Part shown: piece after piece, positions 27,703-36,577 of the stretch
How the letters are laid out: every line of letters begins with the position of its first letter
Numbering within the stretch: the first letter of the stretch is position 1
Assembly: GCF_001442625.1 (NCBI RefSeq)
Contig: NZ_LMZQ01000021.1
Location: 1 to 52,184, forward strand
Origin: Pedobacter ginsenosidimutans
GTDB taxonomy: Bacteria; Bacteroidota; Bacteroidia; Sphingobacteriales; Sphingobacteriaceae
Length of the DNA: 52,184 nucleotides
Reading direction: 5' to 3'
The notes under the pieces: generated by a model
What the model was told of the DNA's origin: nothing
The model's input: only the letters and a program-made list of their open reading frames with translations
Database searches by the model: none
Made by a program: the position numbers and the translations under genes

Positions 27703-28106
27703 GGGGATTTAAATTGACCGGATTAAAAGACTATGATAAACCAATATTATTTTCAGCAAAATTAGGCCACCTATGTTAACTATATATTAAATTTATCTGC
27801 ATTTACATCACCTAATGCATCTTAGAAACTATAAGTTCCAACTTTATAACTGATTTTTCAGTACAGTCCTTCCCTAGTGAATATTTTATCTTTCATTGTC
27901 CTATATTCAAGAGATTATTATAAAATAAATTATTTAGATCTGAATCTTAAAGTTGCTTTTGCGCCAAGTCAAATTATATAAACCTGACTTTTTTAGTAGA
28001 AATGTCAGTTAAAAGAAATAATAGTGTCATCAGTAATATTTCCACTGTCATTGGATTAGTTTTTGCCTAGATTTAGGTAACTTATTATTCAAAGATTACT
28101 CCTATT
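27703..28106. other. AT-rich intergenic region upstream of the third sigma gene
   Basis: 404 bases without a convincing gene. It holds the candidate -7 box at 27757-27764. The remainder is very AT-rich and I see no repeat or hairpin of note in it. Confidence 0.5.
27757..27764 (-). promoter_or_regulatory. Candidate -7 box of the sigma gene at 27115-27702
   Basis: On the minus strand this reads TAATTTTG, an exact TAnnTTTG match. It would start a transcript about 45-50 nt before the ATG at 27702. No clear -33 element was seen. Confidence 0.4.
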
Positions 28107-28280
28107 ATGAAAAAGGCACTCCCATATATTCTGGCTACAGCGATCTCCATTATTGCTGTTTTTTCTTCTTTTAAACTAGCTGATCCAGAGCTCGGTATTT
28201 CTACTGCGTTACTAACCTGGACTGGGTGCCTTTGGATCATATCTACAAGTAGAAAAAATAACCGTTGTCTATCCAGGTAA
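28107..28280 (+). CDS. Small two-helix membrane protein, unknown function
   Basis: A 57-residue ORF from ATG 28107 to TAA 28280. A Lys-Lys start (MKKALPYILATAISIIAVFS) leads into a first hydrophobic helix at about residues 5-22. A short acidic link (ADPEL) follows, then a second helix at about 31-48, and a basic end (STSRKNNRCLSR). This is the pattern of a small inner-membrane protein with both ends in the cytoplasm. Context is a gene-poor stretch between two SusC/SusD loci, with no operon partner. I do not recognise a family. Composition and codon pattern look coding, but the short length makes it uncertain. Confidence 0.45.
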   Translation: MKKALPYILATAISIIAVFSSFKLADPELGISTALLTWTGCLWIISTSRKNNRCLSR

Positions 28281-28326
28281 AGATCAAACTATAATAAAGG
28301 CAATCTGAGGTGAAAATATTAAACGT

Positions 28327-28584
28327 TTAACTTATAAACAAACGGATCCGAAGGGTCAGCTGCTCGATTTTGGCACCAGTGACGAATGTTTTGGTTAGCC
28401 TTTTTTCCAGCTTTGCAAATTCATTATATGCTTTAATATTTTTTTACCGAACGTTTTTCTTTAAGCTGTAAATCTTTTCTTCCAATTGCTTCTTGATTAT
28501 CCCATAGTCTTCAGGGGAGATTTGATCATTAATTAATAGCTTCCTTACTTTATAAACCTTACTGTTCTGTGCCTCCACATCCAT
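28327..28584 (-). pseudogene. Possible remnant of a serine-recombinase C-terminal region
   Basis: On the minus strand, 46 codons from ATG 28584 to TAA 28444 give a helical, charged peptide with VRKLLINDQISPEDYGIIKK followed by QLEEKIYSLKK. This resembles the coiled-coil stretch near the end of Bacteroidota large serine recombinases (pattern K.R.LL..G.I...DY..IK...E..I..LE). After the stop, the same frame continues for 38 codons (AYNEFAKLEKRLTKTF and so on) to 28327. An in-frame TGA also stands nine codons before the ATG. The picture is of a broken and truncated gene. The family call rests on pattern memory only. Confidence 0.35.
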
Positions 28585-28861
28585 TGCAGCTGACCAATCT
28601 ATAATTCAGGGTATTTAATGAGTTTATACTTTTTACAGGAATTTTAGCGATTGTTTTATTGACAATTCAAATTTACACCACACCTTAAGAAATTAAGAAA
28701 TTTGATTTACCGTTAATAAGTCTTCTGAAATTTTAATAAGATAACCGATCTTGTTAAATCAAAGGCTTTATGCTTGTGTGTGGGATATTCTCTATCATAA
28801 AATGTGTTGATATCGGTTTTTAAAACGTATAGAATCAATCGGTTCGATTATGATAATTTTG

Positions 28862-28909
28862 AATTTAAAACAGGCAGATTTCTCGAGAGAAATCTGCCTG
28901 TTTTAAATT
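28862..28909 (-). terminator. Very long perfect inverted repeat ending the SusCD operon
   Basis: Two 23-base arms, 28862-28884 and 28887-28909, are perfect reverse complements with only GA between them. The core is CAGGCAGATTTCTC and its complement. The repeat touches the stop codon of the SusD gene (28909-28911), and the distal arm ends TTTTAAATT in the transcript, so it should end minus-strand transcription. It is nearly symmetrical and may act in both directions. Confidence 0.8.
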
Positions 28910-30843
28910 TAGTAGCCAGGATTTTGATATGCTTTCTTTGCTTCGTCAGACATTTGCATACCATCTATCTGTCCTTGTGGAATTGGACGGAGATAAAGAT
29001 TTGGTGTAATCGTTCTGGTAACCGTTACCGGTGTATGGTCGCCATATCCTGTACCACAAATACTAAAGGTAGTGGATAACTCTGCCCATTTTTGCGTTCT
29101 AATGAGGTCGAATCTCCTGTATCCTTCCGCATAATATTCACGCGATCGCTCTGCTAAAATATAATTGATATCAATTGTTGCCGGGGTTGCTGCAATCATG
29201 GCTGCACTATTGTCGGCTACTTTTGCCACATTACCATTATTATCCCAACGCCATTTTCCGGCACGGGCCCTCACCACATTGATCAGTTCGCGCGCACTTT
29301 TACCTGCTTTAGGTGTTGCACCTTTTACAGCAGCTTCGGCAGCTACGAAATAAAGTTCAGAAAACTTTGCAATAGGATAAGGCCGGGTGCTACCTGCATT
29401 TGGCTGACCTAAACCTGTGCCATTATCTGTGCGGTAAGGGCCCAGTTTCCAAAGACCCGGATAAACGATTCTGCTTATTCCCGATGGGGAAATTACATAG
29501 TCGGCCCTTCCCGGCAATGTACCGGCGCCAACATTACTTGTTCCGGCTCCGCTTGGATAACTTACGGCGCTATTGTCAGCATCCAGAAAGCTTAAAACGG
29601 CATTTCCGGGAACGATAGACAAACCATTGGCATTAACCAAAGAGGCAGGGGCAGATTCTGGAGGGTTATATCCTTTAGGCCAATTTCCACGATATACCGT
29701 TGTAAAGGTACCATCATAACGCGAATCCAATGTTTTATCGGCAAAAGTATTTTTAAACACTTCAATAGGTGGAGCCATCCTGTTCCACGGCCTGCCAAGG
29801 TGCTGCTCCGCTTCGCGCTGAACCGAACTGATTCCTCCGCTTCTGATATTCGTATAGTTCCAGGTCATCATCCAACCTGCAAAATTATCAGGTGCCCCGC
29901 CACTACCAAAGGTTAAACTCCCGCCATTAAAACGTTCGCTCGTTTGGGTATGATCAGCATATAACAACATTTCTTTATTACGATCATTCGATCCTAAATT
30001 CACATCATAATAAGTATCGACTAAACCATAAGATCCAGGACTTTCGATAGCTGCAGTTGAAACATCATAAGCTTGTTGAAAATACCAGTTTGCGTCATGT
30101 CCGTCAGGATCAGTACGGTTTGCTGCAGGATAGGTTGGGATATTGTTAGGATTTTGCAACCACCATCCATAAGTAAGGTAGGCTTTTGCAAGATACAGTC
30201 GGGCCAAAGTTTTTGTTACCCCTCCTGTAACGCGGGCAGCAACTGGTAAATCGGCAACGGCTGTCAATAAATCAGGAAACACGGCCTTTGTATACACTTC
30301 GGGAACTGTATTGCGAACTGATGTTCTTACGGGGCTGGTATTGAATTTAAGTTGTCCGGCACCCAAATCGAGTGGTACCCCGCCAAAGGTTTGTACCAAT
30401 AAAAAATAATCAAAGGCGCGGAAGAATCTTGCTTCCGCAACCAATGAAGAGGCAATACCTGCGGCACTGGCATTCTCAATTACGCCACTTGCTGTATTAA
30501 TATTCGGAAAGGCTTCTCCCCATAATACGCTACTGGGATAACTTGTAGAAAGTATTGACCCAACACCTGAACAATCCATATCCTTAAAATTACCATCAGC
30601 ATCTTTGCCCCAGGTAGCCTCATCGGTACCGGTAATTAGCGAATTGTAATAATAGGCCTGCCCATACATGTTGCGGAGGTGACCGTACATTGCTGTAAGA
30701 CCACCGTTTACCCCTGTTACTGTTTTAAAGTAATCTGGTGTAAAGATACTGCGGGGTTCTTCTTCAAGAATTTTTTTACAGCCTGAGAAAACGACCATCC
30801 CAAGCCAAACGCTCAATGTTATATTTAAATGTATACGTTTCAT
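28909..30843 (-). CDS. SusD/RagB-family surface lipoprotein of the xylan-type PUL
   Basis: A 644-residue SusD protein with lipobox FSGC (Cys22), then KKILEEEPRSIFTPDYF, typical of SusD. Later come TAMYGHLRNMYG, EARFFRAFDYFLLVQTFGGV, AKFSELYFVAAEAAVKGATP, the EYYAEGYRRFDLIRTQKW block and LRPIPQGQIDGM at the C-terminus. It is the glycan-binding lid of the SusC at 30853-33948, 9 nt upstream in the operon. Its length is at the upper end of the family, suggesting extra loops for a complex glycan. Regulation is probably by the hybrid regulator at 41223-45392, since no sigma/FecR pair is attached. Confidence 0.95.
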   Translation of the reverse strand: MKRIHLNITLSVWLGMVVFSGCKKILEEEPRSIFTPDYFKTVTGVNGGLTAMYGHLRNMYGQAYYYNSLITGTDEATWGKDADGNFKDMDCSGVGSILSTSYPSSVLWGEAFPNINTASGVIENASAAGIASSLVAEARFFRAFDYFLLVQTFGGVPLDLGAGQLKFNTSPVRTSVRNTVPEVYTKAVFPDLLTAVADLPVAARVTGGVTKTLARLYLAKAYLTYGWWLQNPNNIPTYPAANRTDPDGHDANWYFQQAYDVSTAAIESPGSYGLVDTYYDVNLGSNDRNKEMLLYADHTQTSERFNGGSLTFGSGGAPDNFAGWMMTWNYTNIRSGGISSVQREAEQHLGRPWNRMAPPIEVFKNTFADKTLDSRYDGTFTTVYRGNWPKGYNPPESAPASLVNANGLSIVPGNAVLSFLDADNSAVSYPSGAGTSNVGAGTLPGRADYVISPSGISRIVYPGLWKLGPYRTDNGTGLGQPNAGSTRPYPIAKFSELYFVAAEAAVKGATPKAGKSARELINVVRARAGKWRWDNNGNVAKVADNSAAMIAATPATIDINYILAERSREYYAEGYRRFDLIRTQKWAELSTTFSICGTGYGDHTPVTVTRTITPNLYLRPIPQGQIDGMQMSDEAKKAYQNPGY

Positions 30844-30852
30844 ATCGGTATA

Positions 30853-33800
30853 TTAAAATGTTAAATTAAGACCAGCTACATAGTTACGGGTAGACGGGGT
30901 ATTGGTACCAATGGTTAAAATTCTCCGCGGATAAACCGATGCTACCGCAGCGTTTTCATCGCCGTATGAATTTGTTTCAGGATCCATGCCCGACTCGCGA
31001 TGATATGGAGAGAACATCACAAAAGGATTCTGAACGGTTAAATACATCCGGAGCTTCACTCTGGAATCTTTTAACAAACTTTGATTGAAATCATATCCTA
31101 AAGAGATGGTCCGGATTTTTAAGAAAGAAGCATCAAAATAACCTAATGTACTTCCATACTTAGGGTTATCACCGCTTGCAATACCGCCAGGTTTTGGATA
31201 CTTTGCTCCTGTATTTTCAGGGGTCCAGTAATCAACTTTAACGTTATTTCTTCTACCAGATAAGAGATTCAGGTATCCGGAAGAACCATATAATGTACTA
31301 AGCAAAATTCCACCGTCTTTAAATAATCCTACTACATTGAGGTCAAATCCTTTATAAGCTACTCTTGTATTAAATCCTCCTGATAATTTAGGATCCACAT
31401 CCATGATCTGTCTATCTGCTGCTCCGATAGGTCTTGTTGGTTTGCCGGTCGCATCAAAATCACCCGTGTATTTTACTTTAATCATCCCCACATTACCGCC
31501 TGGCTCTAAAACATTCAGGTATGGATCTCCGGCCTGCCATAGACCTACTTTTTCAAAATCATAAATGGCATTGATGTTATGGCCCACAAACCAAGCATTC
31601 CCTTCGTCTCTGGTCTGGCCTGATGCAAGGGCAACAAGTTTGTTCCGGTTTGCATAAAGATTAAATCCTACATCCCATGACCAGCCTCCCTTATCATTAA
31701 AAATATTACCATTAACACTCAGTTCCCACCCTTTATTCTGGGTTTGTCCGATGTTCGCAGTATAACTGCCCACACCTGCGGTAGAAGGCAGTGCAACACC
31801 TAATAATATATCTTTGGTATTGGTTACATAGTATTCAAATGTTCCTGTCAGTCTGCTTTTTAGCAAGGAGAAATCGAGGCCATAGTTCCAGGTTTGTGAA
31901 TATTCCCAGCCTAAACCCGGGCTTGGTAACTGAGAAACATAATATCCTGTGGCATAGTTGTTATCGCCAAAATTGTAAGGGCGCGAACTTAGCAAACCAA
32001 GGGTTTGATATGGATTTACCGCTTGGTTTGATGTTTGACCGTAACCCACTCTGATCTTCAATCTGTCAATAGCCGTTATTCCTTTCATAAAATTCTCATT
32101 CATCAGGTTCCAACCCACAGAAACAGCCGGATAAGTATTCCATTTATGCCCTGGCGCCAAGCGTGATGATGCATCAGATCTGATGGTTGCACTGATTAAA
32201 TAACGATTATCATAAGCATACATCACTCTTCCCATGTAAGACATGAGTCCACTTAAGCTGTAGTTCCCGTTACCGATTGTTAACTCTCCATTGGCCTGGC
32301 CAAGATTGTAAAACTGAAAAGCATCAGACGGAATATCACGTGCTGACATGGATGAGGAATTGAACTTATTCTGTTCAGCAGAATATAGGGCTACTACATT
32401 GATGTTGTGCTTTTCTGAAAAGGTTCTGTCATAAGTCAATAAATTCTCAAGTGTCCAATGGTAGGTTTGCGAATTGCTAACCCCGGCAGTAGAAACCGTA
32501 GTAGCAGTGGCACTTCCAATGCCAACACCTGTATAGTTACCATTGTTGCTCTGGATAAAATCAAGGCCTAGATTGGTACGGTATTTTAGTCCTTTTACCC
32601 ATGGAATGTTAACCTCGCCATAAAAAGAGTTATAGGTAGCAAAGCCACGCGTTTCATTCAACCATTTATCACTGAGATTCTCAGTAAGTTCGCGGGTGTA
32701 AATCCACGATTCATCCTGAGGCATTCTGATTGTTCTTTTTAGGCTGCCATCTGCATTATAAGGATTTGCGATAGGCGAATTGCTCAGGATTCCATAAACG
32801 CCGAGTTGATTGCCTTCACTTAAGTTGTAATTGTTATTGGTGGTAAATCCAATCCTTAAGAAACTGGCAATCTGTTGATCCATGGATGCTTTCATTGAAT
32901 ACCGGGTGTACTGTTGAGTTGGGATCAGACTTTGATTCTGATAATAGCCACCTCCAAAACTGTAGCTGCCGGTAGTAGATCCGCCAGATACACCTACATC
33001 ATGACTGGTTACAACTGCTGATTTATCATAGAATAAATCTTGCCAATCGGTGTTTACATCGTTAGATTCATCTACACCATTGGTTGTAAATAATCCAGCT
33101 GCCTTGCGCAGCGCAATAAATTCCGGGCCATCCATCATTGGATATTTGGCAAAAAGGGTTTGTAAACCAGTATATGAATTATAGGATACTTTGGCGGGAG
33201 CGCCTTGTTGGCCGCGGTTAGTGGTAATCAATATTACTCCGTTTGCTCCCCTCGAGCCATAAATCGCAGTAGCGGAAGCATCTTTTAAAATATCTAAACT
33301 TTTAATGTCGTTGGGATTAATATCGCCAATAGAGCCTGGAAATGGAATCCCATCAAGCACCACCAACGGGTCGTTACTGGCTGAAAGTGAGCGCTGACCA
33401 CGGATCAGAATCTGCATGGTTGCACCTGGTTTGGTAGAAGTTTGTGAAATATTTACCCCTGCTATTCGACCTTGTATAGCCTGTGCCACATTGGGTGCGG
33501 GTATTTCTCGAACTTTATCGCCCGATATGTTTGCCACAGAACCCGTTACCGATTCTTTGCGCTGGGTTCCATACCCTACCACTACAACTTGTTCAAGTTC
33601 AGCAGCGCTCGGAAGTAATGTCACATTGATTTCGGTTTGATTTCTGACCGGAACCTCACGACTTGTAAATCCGATGTAAGAAAACACCAGTACCGAACTG
33701 CTTGCTGGAACCGCAATACTGAAGTTTCCTGTACCCAGGGTTGTTGTACTGGTTGAGGTTCCCTTGACCAGAATACTTACACCCGGAAGAGCGTTTCCCT

Positions 33801-33948
33801 GATCATCCACAACACGCCCTTTTACCTGGGTTTGTGCATGTGCAGCAACTACAAAAAGTGCAAAAAAAGCAATCAGTGATAGTTTGGCTAGACGTTTGGA
33901 AAGTCCTGCACCAGGCTTTACAAAAAACTGTAAAAATTCATTCCTCAT
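30853..33948 (-). CDS. SusC/RagA-family TonB-dependent receptor of the xylan-type PUL
   Basis: A 1031-residue receptor. Signal peptide (LIAFFALFVVAAHAQ, after an N-terminal extension of about 25 residues), carboxypeptidase-D-like domain about 42-120 (VKGRVVDDQGNALPGVSILV), linker ELEQVVVVGYGTQRKE, plug (ILIRGQRSLSASNDPLVVLD, ILKDASATAIYGSRGANGV) and barrel ending in YVAGLNLTF. It has no STN domain, consistent with control by the hybrid two-component system instead of an ECF sigma factor. Role by family: TonB-driven uptake of oligosaccharides across the outer membrane with the SusD partner. A conserved two-part motif lies about 150-180 nt upstream. Confidence 0.95.
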   Translation of the reverse strand: MRNEFLQFFVKPGAGLSKRLAKLSLIAFFALFVVAAHAQTQVKGRVVDDQGNALPGVSILVKGTSTSTTTLGTGNFSIAVPASSSVLVFSYIGFTSREVPVRNQTEINVTLLPSAAELEQVVVVGYGTQRKESVTGSVANISGDKVREIPAPNVAQAIQGRIAGVNISQTSTKPGATMQILIRGQRSLSASNDPLVVLDGIPFPGSIGDINPNDIKSLDILKDASATAIYGSRGANGVILITTNRGQQGAPAKVSYNSYTGLQTLFAKYPMMDGPEFIALRKAAGLFTTNGVDESNDVNTDWQDLFYDKSAVVTSHDVGVSGGSTTGSYSFGGGYYQNQSLIPTQQYTRYSMKASMDQQIASFLRIGFTTNNNYNLSEGNQLGVYGILSNSPIANPYNADGSLKRTIRMPQDESWIYTRELTENLSDKWLNETRGFATYNSFYGEVNIPWVKGLKYRTNLGLDFIQSNNGNYTGVGIGSATATTVSTAGVSNSQTYHWTLENLLTYDRTFSEKHNINVVALYSAEQNKFNSSSMSARDIPSDAFQFYNLGQANGELTIGNGNYSLSGLMSYMGRVMYAYDNRYLISATIRSDASSRLAPGHKWNTYPAVSVGWNLMNENFMKGITAIDRLKIRVGYGQTSNQAVNPYQTLGLLSSRPYNFGDNNYATGYYVSQLPSPGLGWEYSQTWNYGLDFSLLKSRLTGTFEYYVTNTKDILLGVALPSTAGVGSYTANIGQTQNKGWELSVNGNIFNDKGGWSWDVGFNLYANRNKLVALASGQTRDEGNAWFVGHNINAIYDFEKVGLWQAGDPYLNVLEPGGNVGMIKVKYTGDFDATGKPTRPIGAADRQIMDVDPKLSGGFNTRVAYKGFDLNVVGLFKDGGILLSTLYGSSGYLNLLSGRRNNVKVDYWTPENTGAKYPKPGGIASGDNPKYGSTLGYFDASFLKIRTISLGYDFNQSLLKDSRVKLRMYLTVQNPFVMFSPYHRESGMDPETNSYGDENAAVASVYPRRILTIGTNTPSTRNYVAGLNLTF

Positions 33949-34093
33949 AAAAATTTGGTTTATAATGGTTAAAGTCCATGCTTCACTCCGTAATGAGCCG
34001 ACTGGTTATCCAAAGCTGGATAATGAGCATCTTTAACAGAAGCGAATAAACATGATAGCAGTAAAGTTATTCGATGAGCACAAAAGCATAAGT

Positions 34094-34127
34094 GTCAATT
34101 GTTCATAAATATGGAATAAATGTTCAA
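34094..34127. promoter_or_regulatory. Candidate PUL operator, copy 1 (upstream of SusCD)
   Basis: Two blocks on the plus strand, GTCAATTGT (34094-34102) and AATAAATGTTCAA (34115-34127), separated by 12 nt. The same 22 bases with the same spacing recur at 45725-45758. It also contains TGTTCA twice, 21 bp apart (34100 and 34121), two helical turns. It lies about 146-180 nt upstream of the SusC start. A binding site for the hybrid regulator at 41223-45392 is inferred. Confidence 0.55.
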
Positions 34128-34381
34128 AGGAAGGGATCGACTAAAAACGATTATTAACCGAAGGAAAGTACTTCGGCTACAAAACATGAAGCCATCCTAT
34201 GCAATCGATTGTAAACTAAACAGATGCAATAAAAAGTCACCTAAATATTCTTTAACGACAACAAATATTGAAGGGGTCGCTTCGATTATTTATTTTTTCG
34301 AAACAATAAAAAATTGCAGTAAGATCTTTTCAAAAACTCAGAAATTTTGAATGTTGTTAGTGCTATAAGTAAAAGATGGCA

Positions 34382-34398
34382 ACCCTTAGCTCAAGGGT
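34382..34398 (-). terminator. Weak hairpin downstream of the GH97 gene
   Basis: ACCCTT (34382-34387) pairs with AAGGGT (34393-34398). On the minus strand a modest CTTTTA run follows some nucleotides later. It lies about 235 nt past the GH97 stop, so its role as terminator of the esterase-GH95-GH97 transcript is doubtful. Confidence 0.25.
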
Positions 34399-34632
34399 GA
34401 GTTGCACTTAATTTTATGTTTATAAGAATTTATTGCTGGTTCAACCATAAAAGGAAAGCTGAGTAATACTTACCCGGGATCCAGAACAAGTTTTCAGCCC
34501 GATCTATCATTTGACAGATAACAAGCGCTTGCCCTGAATCCGAGAAGTACGCTAAACCAAACTTATTTTTTCTCTATACGTTATTATTACAGCACAAAAA
34601 ATGCTATTTGTAGATTATTTTCAGGTGGTTAG

Positions 34633-36567
34633 TTACTCAAAAACGGCTACGAAACCATCATTCTTTTTCAGGTCGATTTTCAATTCTCCAGAGGCTGGTA
34701 TTTTTACTTCTTTGGCAAAAAACCCGTTGTGGCTGTCACTATCGTTTCCTGAAGAAATAAGTTTACCTGTTTTGTTTTTGAGAAAAGTAAGATTTAATGC
34801 CAGGGATTTGTTGATTTGTTCTCCATTCAATCCTGTAACATACCATTTGGAACCCGATTTTCTGGCTACAACATATAACTTGCCCGGGTATCCATCAATA
34901 AATTTTACATCATCCCATTGAGCAGGCAACGCTTTTAAGAAATCTTTAACCTCAACAGGTACATGGTCCATTCCATCCGGTGTTTCGGCATAGTGCTGTA
35001 TGCCCGATAAAAAGGCCACTGCTGTAGCCAGTTCAAATGCAGCGGTTGTTTGTCGTTCAATATTGGGGATCTTGTATAAACACATCGGTGTGAAATCCAT
35101 CGGATCAAAGACATTTCTGATCATGGCACTGGCAACCATGTGTTGAGGTGCTTTGTTGGCCGCATCTTGCCCAAATGTGATCATTTCGTATCCCAGTACG
35201 GCCTCTGCAGTCATTAAATTTGGGTAAGTCCGTTGCAATCCCCTGGGCAGCGTAGCTCCATGAAAATTGACCAACAAATGGTGGGCGGCGGCATCGGTTA
35301 AAATATCATGGTAGTAAGCAATCATAGATTGTCCGTCGCCACCAAAAAAATCGATTTTTATACCTTTAATACCCATTTCTTCAAGCCTGCCAAACTCCTT
35401 TATACGTTCCTCGTGTGTTAACAGCTTATCCCTTGGTGTAAATTTTACGGTATTCCAATCACCTGCTGAATTATACCAGAGCAACATACCCACATTTTTT
35501 TTTCTTGCATAATCAGCTAAAACCGCAACCGAATCATATCCAATGGTCTGATCCCAATTTGCATCGATCAAACAATACTGCCACTTCATATCTGCAGCGT
35601 AATCAATATATTTTTTCTGAACAGGGTATATCGTTGCCTTATCCTTTTCTAACACCCAGCTCCATGCGGCTTTTCCGGGTTTTACGAACGATGAATCTTT
35701 TAATCTGGATGCAGGGGTAAGATCTGTACCGAGGGTCGATTCCATAATTGTAGCCAGATCGCCTATGGCAATGATCCGCCAGGGCGTAATCCATGGAAGT
35801 GTAGATTCGGGATAAAGGGCCCCTCCCTTTATTTTTTCAGCTTCCTGGGGAAAATTGATCCGATATTCGCCGCCAGGTGATAAACGTTGCAAAGCGGTTC
35901 CACAATAATTTCTTTCCAGTCCGGCTTCTGTAAGCATCACCCAGGTATCGCCCGTTTTAAATAAAGCCGGATATACCCACCCGTTAGCACTGGAAGATGG
36001 CGTACCTACCGGGATAGCCATATTATAATATACCTCGTATGAAGGGTTGGTATGTTCAAATCCTGTTTGTGCCTCGGCTTTGGCCTGTAACCAGGCCAAC
36101 GTACCTTCGGGAAAGTGAAAACTTGTATGTTCTGACTGTATTTTTCTTAACGATGGATCTTTCTCCGGAAATTCGTAACGAAAGGCCGCTCCATCATTAG
36201 AAACACGAAAAATAATATTCATGCTTTTGCCTGTTGGCGTTTTGGTCGATATCACCAATTCATTTGCTGTATAGGTTATCGATTTCTTTTTGGCATTGAG
36301 CATTACATAACTCTCTTTCAATTTTCGCTCCGCAGTACCAACGACTTTTAATGCCTTTGTAAAGTCTTCATCTTCTCTGATAATGCCCAGTTTAGAATTT
36401 TGTAAGATTGTTCTTTTACCCTTGGTAATGCTGTAAGTTCCCTGAGCGGGATTACAGGTCAGAATAATTTTCAGATCAGGACTGGAAACATGATAGCTTA
36501 TTGTTTCCTGTGCATAAATGCAGGTATTTACAATGGTAAAAATGATAAATAAACGGATAAATTTCAT
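34633..36567 (-). CDS. Glycoside hydrolase family 97 enzyme
   Basis: A 644-residue protein with signal peptide (LFIIFTIVNTCIYA). The N-terminal beta-sandwich (about 20-280) carries the GH97 pattern VSSPDLKIILTCNPAQGTYS and SNDGAAFRYEFPEKD. The TIM barrel (about 285-550) has WQYCLIDANWDQTIG, GIKIDFFGGDGQ with Asp near residue 405, HHLLVNFHGATLPRGLQRTY and PNLMTAEAVLGYE. A C-terminal beta domain follows. In GH97 the Asp at the IKIDF position is the nucleophile type of retaining alpha-galactosidase-like members, so I lean to that activity over the inverting alpha-glucosidase type; from memory and uncertain. It is the last gene of the minus-strand esterase-GH95-GH97 run, 10 nt after GH95. Confidence 0.93.
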   Translation of the reverse strand: MKFIRLFIIFTIVNTCIYAQETISYHVSSPDLKIILTCNPAQGTYSITKGKRTILQNSKLGIIREDEDFTKALKVVGTAERKLKESYVMLNAKKKSITYTANELVISTKTPTGKSMNIIFRVSNDGAAFRYEFPEKDPSLRKIQSEHTSFHFPEGTLAWLQAKAEAQTGFEHTNPSYEVYYNMAIPVGTPSSSANGWVYPALFKTGDTWVMLTEAGLERNYCGTALQRLSPGGEYRINFPQEAEKIKGGALYPESTLPWITPWRIIAIGDLATIMESTLGTDLTPASRLKDSSFVKPGKAAWSWVLEKDKATIYPVQKKYIDYAADMKWQYCLIDANWDQTIGYDSVAVLADYARKKNVGMLLWYNSAGDWNTVKFTPRDKLLTHEERIKEFGRLEEMGIKGIKIDFFGGDGQSMIAYYHDILTDAAAHHLLVNFHGATLPRGLQRTYPNLMTAEAVLGYEMITFGQDAANKAPQHMVASAMIRNVFDPMDFTPMCLYKIPNIERQTTAAFELATAVAFLSGIQHYAETPDGMDHVPVEVKDFLKALPAQWDDVKFIDGYPGKLYVVARKSGSKWYVTGLNGEQINKSLALNLTFLKNKTGKLISSGNDSDSHNGFFAKEVKIPASGELKIDLKKNDGFVAVFE

Positions 36568-36577
36568 GAGGTTCTAA

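Larger units (their letters stand above)
33949..34632. other. Intergenic region between GH97 and SusC genes
   Basis: 684 bases, no convincing gene. It holds the leader and promoter of the SusCD operon, with a candidate operator at 34094-34127. Near the GH97 side a 6-bp hairpin, ACCCTT (34382-34387) with AAGGGT (34393-34398), may be part of the end of the GH97 transcript. A 76-codon plus-strand frame at 34120-34350 is low-complexity basic and not credible. Confidence 0.5.

Noticed and set aside
34120..34350. 76-codon plus-strand ORF in the SusC upstream region
   Set aside because: Basic, low-information sequence that starts inside the candidate operator; no sign of a domain, signal or partner gene.
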